Source: Brevundimonas sp. UBA7664 (GTDB taxonomy: Bacteria; Pseudomonadota; Alphaproteobacteria; Caulobacterales; Caulobacteraceae). From it: a stretch of 64,000 nt of DNA. The stretch is from assembly GCF_002483305.1 (NCBI RefSeq), contig NZ_DLHQ01000059.1, positions 729-64,728 of the forward strand, given 5' to 3'. Under the pieces are notes generated by a model. It searched no databases and was not told the DNA's origin. It was given only the letters and a program-made list of their open reading frames with translations. A program made the translations under genes and the position numbers. Shown in pieces: positions 61,454 to 64,000 of this stretch (position 1 is its first letter; each line of letters begins with the position of its first letter).

Positions 61454-62797
61454 CTAGTGCGAAGAAGCAGGGGCGGCAGAGGCGGTCTTATCGGGACCGA
61501 CCCCGGCGAGCTCGGGAAATTCTGGCAGCGTCGCCAGCATGGGCGAGCGACGGCGCTCCATCCGACGGACGGCGAAATGCATCCAGATCAGGGCCGCGAG
61601 GACGAGCAGGAACAGCAGCATGAAACAGCTGGTCCAGACCCCGGTCAGGTCGTTCAGGACGCCAAAGGTGATGGGCAGGATGAAGCCGCCCAGTCCGCCG
61701 ATCATGCCCACCAGCCCGGCGACGGAGCCGACGTGGTCCGGGTAGTAGACCGGGATGTGTTTGAAGACGGCCGCCTTGCCCAGGCTCATCGCGAAGCCGA
61801 GCACAAAGACCACCACGGTGAAGACCGGCAGGTTCATCGCCAGGCGGAAGCGGATGGGCCCGTCGATGCCGTCGACCACATAGGTCGTCGCGGGATAGGC
61901 GAGGATGAAGGCGCAGATGACGCTGATGATGAAGGTCAGATACATGACCTTGCGGGCGCCGACCCGGTCCGAGAGCCAGCCGCCGAATACCCGGAACAGC
62001 GAGCCGGGGATCGAGTATGCGGCGGCCAGCATCCCGGCCACGCCGATGCCTACTCCGTAGGCGCCGGTCAGATAGTGCGGGAGCCAGAGGGCGAGGGCGA
62101 CGAACCCGCCGAAGACGAAGAAATAGTACAGCGCGAACCGCCAGACGCGGAGGTCCTTCAGCGGCTCCAGTTGCATCCAGGCCGCCACGGGCTTCTGGCC
62201 CGTCCGCCGACGCTCAACCAGCTGGGGCTCGTCCCGGGTCAGGAAGAAGGCCGCGAGCGCGATGAGAAGAAGGGCTCCGGCCCAGACCTGCGCCACCGCT
62301 TCCCAGCCCAGCGTCAGCATGACGAAGGGCGCCGCGAATTTGGTCACCGCCGCGCCGACATTGCCGGCCCCGAAGATGCCGAGCGCCGTGCCCTGCCGTC
62401 CGGCGGGGAAGAATTTCGAGACATAGGCGACGCCGACCGCGAAGGCCCCGCCCGCCATGCCGACGCCGAGGGCGGCGACGAGGAACTGGGGATAGGTCTC
62501 GGCGTAGGACAGCAGGAAGGTGGCTGCGGCGGCCAGGATCATGACGATCAGGCTGACCCGCCGTCCGCCGAACTGTTCGGTCCAGACTCCCAGGAACACG
62601 CGCACCAGCGAACCGGTCAGGATCGGCGTGCCGACCAGCAGGCCAAACTGCGCTTCTGTCAGGCCGAGGTCAGCCTTGATCTGGACCCCGATGATCGAGA
62701 AGATCGTCCATACTGCGAAGCAGGCCGTGAAGGCGAAGGTGCTGACCCACAGGGCCGAAGTGGCGCCTGGCGCTGCTGTTTCAGAGGCGGATACCAC
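61454..62797 (-). CDS. narK1: Nitrate transporter, NarK1 type
   Basis: A 447-residue MFS protein, the first gene of the nar run. It has the type 1 pattern FAVWTIFSIIGVQIKADLGLTEAQFGLLVGTPILTGSLVRVFLGVWTEQFGGRR and the nitrate signature IFGAGNVGAAVTKFAAPF. It probably imports nitrate with protons. In some alphaproteobacteria NarK1 and NarK2 are fused; here they are separate genes in the same order. The start is GTG 62797, with GGAG nine bases upstream and just behind a leader hairpin. Confidence 0.93.
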   Translation of the reverse strand: MVSASETAAPGATSALWVSTFAFTACFAVWTIFSIIGVQIKADLGLTEAQFGLLVGTPILTGSLVRVFLGVWTEQFGGRRVSLIVMILAAAATFLLSYAETYPQFLVAALGVGMAGGAFAVGVAYVSKFFPAGRQGTALGIFGAGNVGAAVTKFAAPFVMLTLGWEAVAQVWAGALLLIALAAFFLTRDEPQLVERRRTGQKPVAAWMQLEPLKDLRVWRFALYYFFVFGGFVALALWLPHYLTGAYGVGIGVAGMLAAAYSIPGSLFRVFGGWLSDRVGARKVMYLTFIISVICAFILAYPATTYVVDGIDGPIRFRLAMNLPVFTVVVFVLGFAMSLGKAAVFKHIPVYYPDHVGSVAGLVGMIGGLGGFILPITFGVLNDLTGVWTSCFMLLFLLVLAALIWMHFAVRRMERRRSPMLATLPEFPELAGVGPDKTASAAPASSH

Positions 62798-62808
62798 CGG
62801 ACCTGCTC

Positions 62809-62844
62809 CATGGAACGTCGCCGCTTGCCGGCTGTCGTTCCATG
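62809..62844 (-). promoter_or_regulatory. Leader hairpin before narK1
   Basis: Nine-base arms (CATGGAACG and CGTTCCATG) around an 18-base centre lie between the FNR box and the narK1 start, ending just before the ribosome binding site GGAG. The stem could affect translation or be a binding site for a regulator. No known nitrate-leader hairpin (NasR/NasT type) is recognised with certainty. Confidence 0.45.
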
Positions 62845-62873
62845 ACTCCTAGCGCGCGTTCTGAATGCGCTAT

Positions 62874-62887
62874 TTGATGGTTATCAA
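62874..62887 (-). promoter_or_regulatory. Perfect FNR/NNR-type box for the nar operon
   Basis: TTGAT-GGTT-ATCAA matches the FNR-family consensus at all ten fixed positions. Its centre is 83 bases before the narK1 start. With the usual -41.5 class II position, transcription would start around 62839, and a TAGGAG at 62851-62846 stands at the -10 place. The regulator encoded divergently is the likely ligand. Confidence 0.85.
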
Positions 62888-62988
62888 TTGAAGTCTTGGA
62901 GGAGTTGGCTAAATCGGGATTGGATACAAGAAAACAGTAGTAAAACGAAAATCGTCGGCTGCTGGATTGTCGCAATCATCTACGCCGA

Positions 62989-63002
62989 TTGATACTCGTC
63001 AA
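62989..63002 (+). promoter_or_regulatory. FNR/FixK-type box before the regulator gene
   Basis: TTGAT-ACTC-GTCAA matches nine of ten FNR positions and fits the FixK form TTGAY-N4-RTCAA. It lies 88 bases before the regulator start. A TAGTGAT at 63012-63018 may be the -10 element, in which case the box would overlap the -35 region and act as a repressor site. Autoregulation or cross-control by another Fnr protein is likely. Confidence 0.75.
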
Positions 63003-63090
63003 GTGATGTTCTAGTGATAGGTCGCGGCCGCACGGAGCGAAGCCGATCAGCCCAGAGCCTCGCTACCGAGTCGCACGAGGAACCAACACA

Positions 63091-63876
63091 ATGACCATGC
63101 GCCCCGCCGATCTGGACCGTGTCAGGGCCCTGCCGTTGTTCTCGCGGACCACCCCGGAGGTTTTCCGTGATGTGACGGCCGGCGCCTTCCTGCAGCGGTT
63201 CCCCGCCGGCACCACCCTTCTGATGGAGGGCGACACGGTCGACTTCCTGTATGTGCTGCTTGACGGGGCGGTCGAACTGCAGGGGTCCTGGAAGGAAAAG
63301 GAGACCACCCTGGCGCTGCTGCGGCCAGTCTCGACGTTTATTCTGGCGGCTGTCGTCCTGGACGCTGACGCGCTGATGTCGGCGCGGACCCTCGAGCGGT
63401 CGGAGATCCTGATGCTGTCGGGAGAGGCCCTTCGCCGCACCATGAGACAGGACGCCGACTTCAGCTTTGCGGTGTCCCAGGAACTGTCGGGCTGTTACCG
63501 CGGCCTGGTCCGGGCCGTAAAGAACCAGAAGCTTCGCGGGGGCGTCGAGCGGCTGGCCAACTATCTGATCACCCAGCGGGTTCGACAGGGAATGCGTGAC
63601 CCGATCGTCCTGCCGCATGAGAAGCGGGTGCTGGCCTCGCTGCTCGGCATGTCTCCGGAGAATCTGTCACGGGCCTTCGCCAACCTGTCGAGCTACGGGG
63701 TGGTCGTGCATGGCGCGGAGGTCAACCTTGGCCGTCCAGAGGCCCTCGAGCGACTGGCCCGTCCGCACCCGCTGATCGACAATCACATGCCGCCGCCGAA
63801 GGGCGTCGTCGGCAAGGCGGAAAGCGAGAGATGGGCCACCCAGACGGGGCGCACCTGCGGCACCGTTCTCGGCTGA
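63091..63876 (+). CDS. Crp/Fnr-family regulator without the Fe-S cysteines
   Basis: A 261-residue regulator with a cyclic-nucleotide-like N-terminal domain (FPAGTTLLMEGDTVDFLYVLLDGAVEL) and a C-terminal HTH (VLASLLGMSPENLSRAFANLSSYGVVV). The recognition helix has the E--SR pattern of FNR, which reads TTGAT half-sites. There is no N-terminal Cys cluster; only two Cys are present (about 137 and 257), so it is not a [4Fe-4S] FNR. It may sense NO, nitrite or heme like NarR/NNR/DNR proteins. GAGGAA lies nine bases before the ATG. It is divergent from the nar operon. Confidence 0.92.
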   Translation: MTMRPADLDRVRALPLFSRTTPEVFRDVTAGAFLQRFPAGTTLLMEGDTVDFLYVLLDGAVELQGSWKEKETTLALLRPVSTFILAAVVLDADALMSARTLERSEILMLSGEALRRTMRQDADFSFAVSQELSGCYRGLVRAVKNQKLRGGVERLANYLITQRVRQGMRDPIVLPHEKRVLASLLGMSPENLSRAFANLSSYGVVVHGAEVNLGRPEALERLARPHPLIDNHMPPPKGVVGKAESERWATQTGRTCGTVLG

Positions 63877-64000
63877 TCAGCCCCCGAGCTGGGACAGGTT
63901 CCGCAGGTCGCCCGAACGCCCCAGAGCAAGCGAATGGCCCGCAGTTTTTCCTCCCAGAGAGGAGACGATGCGCTGTGACAGCGCCTCGCGGTCTTCGTCA
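63877..64000 (-). CDS. C-terminal end of a gene, possibly moaA
   Basis: The frame on the minus strand is open from the window edge to a TGA at 63879-63877, directly after the regulator stop (convergent, no gap). The 40 visible residues end in RSGDLRNLSQLGG. A terminal Gly-Gly after a hydrophobic residue is the well-known feature of MoaA, and molybdenum cofactor genes would fit the nar locus. The fragment is too short for certainty. Confidence 0.4.
   Translation of the reverse strand, partial: DEDREALSQRIVSSLGGKTAGHSLALGRSGDLRNLSQLGG

Noticed and set aside
60506..62845. Open frame of 779 codons on the plus strand opposite narK1/narK2
   Set aside because: Antisense to two clear transporter genes; the translation is low-complexity Gly/Arg/Asp/Gln-rich, as expected of a GC shadow.
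62798..63090. Molybdenum cofactor riboswitch before the nar operon
   Set aside because: No long conserved stem-loop set of that class could be drawn; only one 9-bp hairpin and FNR boxes were seen.

Overview
The window reads as a chromosomal segment of a high-GC alphaproteobacterium of the Caulobacterales, most probably Brevundimonas or a close relative. Supporting signs are the rpsM-rpsK-rpoA-rplQ order, two HWE/HisKA_2-type sensor kinases, a pair of DUF2336 proteins, CtrA-like TTAA-N7-TTAA sites, a CC0125/CC1285-type lipoprotein, GTP-type PEP carboxykinase, and many start/stop overlaps of the ATGA/GTGA/TTGA kind. Genus assignment is inference; no 16S gene is present.

Layout. 1-2170: end of the ribosomal protein/alpha operon with a strong terminator. 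2.3-12.7 kb: housekeeping and accessory genes, namely a soluble histidine kinase with a GNAT enzyme, an ABC exporter pair, a DUF433/DUF5615 toxin-antitoxin pair translationally coupled to a VOC protein, a predicted lipoprotein HtrA protease, RarA, twin four-helix membrane proteins and an RluA-type pseudouridine synthase. 12.7-21.9 kb: membrane proteins of unknown role, then a chain crcB-rluC-HAD phosphatase-ATP12, a two-gene unit with its own operator cluster, a large imperfect inverted repeat, a biotin-dependent carboxyltransferase, and a rearranged locus carrying a broken 5' copy of a low-molecular-weight phosphatase gene. 21.9-32 kb: a DUF900 hydrolase fused to OmpA, a second kinase, divergent MarR/GST genes, RluF, pckG behind an 18-bp perfect palindrome, a DAO-family oxidoreductase and TonB. 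32-39 kb: a lytic transglycosylase, two DUF2336 paralogues around an Hpt protein and NAD kinase, and an aldolase-family gene. 38.6-46.5 kb: an RND efflux pair, a cytochrome c divergent from feoAB, a small putative zinc-ribbon protein and tRNA-Thr(TGT). 46.6-49 kb: an aldehyde dehydrogenase and a DUF2189 membrane protein.

The most coherent system is the nitrate respiration locus at 49.1-64 kb. One minus-strand run of eleven tightly packed genes reads narK1-narK2-narG-narH-narJ-narI-ppiC-porin-hemerythrin-carbonic anhydrase-mobA. A cysteine-poor Crp/Fnr-family regulator is divergent from it, and the shared 293-bp region holds a perfect TTGAT-N4-ATCAA box on the nar side and a 9/10 match on the regulator side. 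NarK1/NarK2 would move nitrate and nitrite, NarGHI reduces nitrate, NarJ and probably the PpiC protein help assembly, and MobA makes the bis-MGD cofactor. The porin, hemerythrin and beta-carbonic anhydrase in the same transcription unit are the least explained part and the best candidates for an undescribed accessory function.

No CRISPR array, prophage, insertion sequence or replication origin was seen. No gene-free stretch exceeds 300 bases. The longest are 62798-63090 (nar regulatory region, described), 26502-26772 (nothing recognised), 18775-19022 (inverted repeat element) and 28161-28365 (pckG regulatory region).
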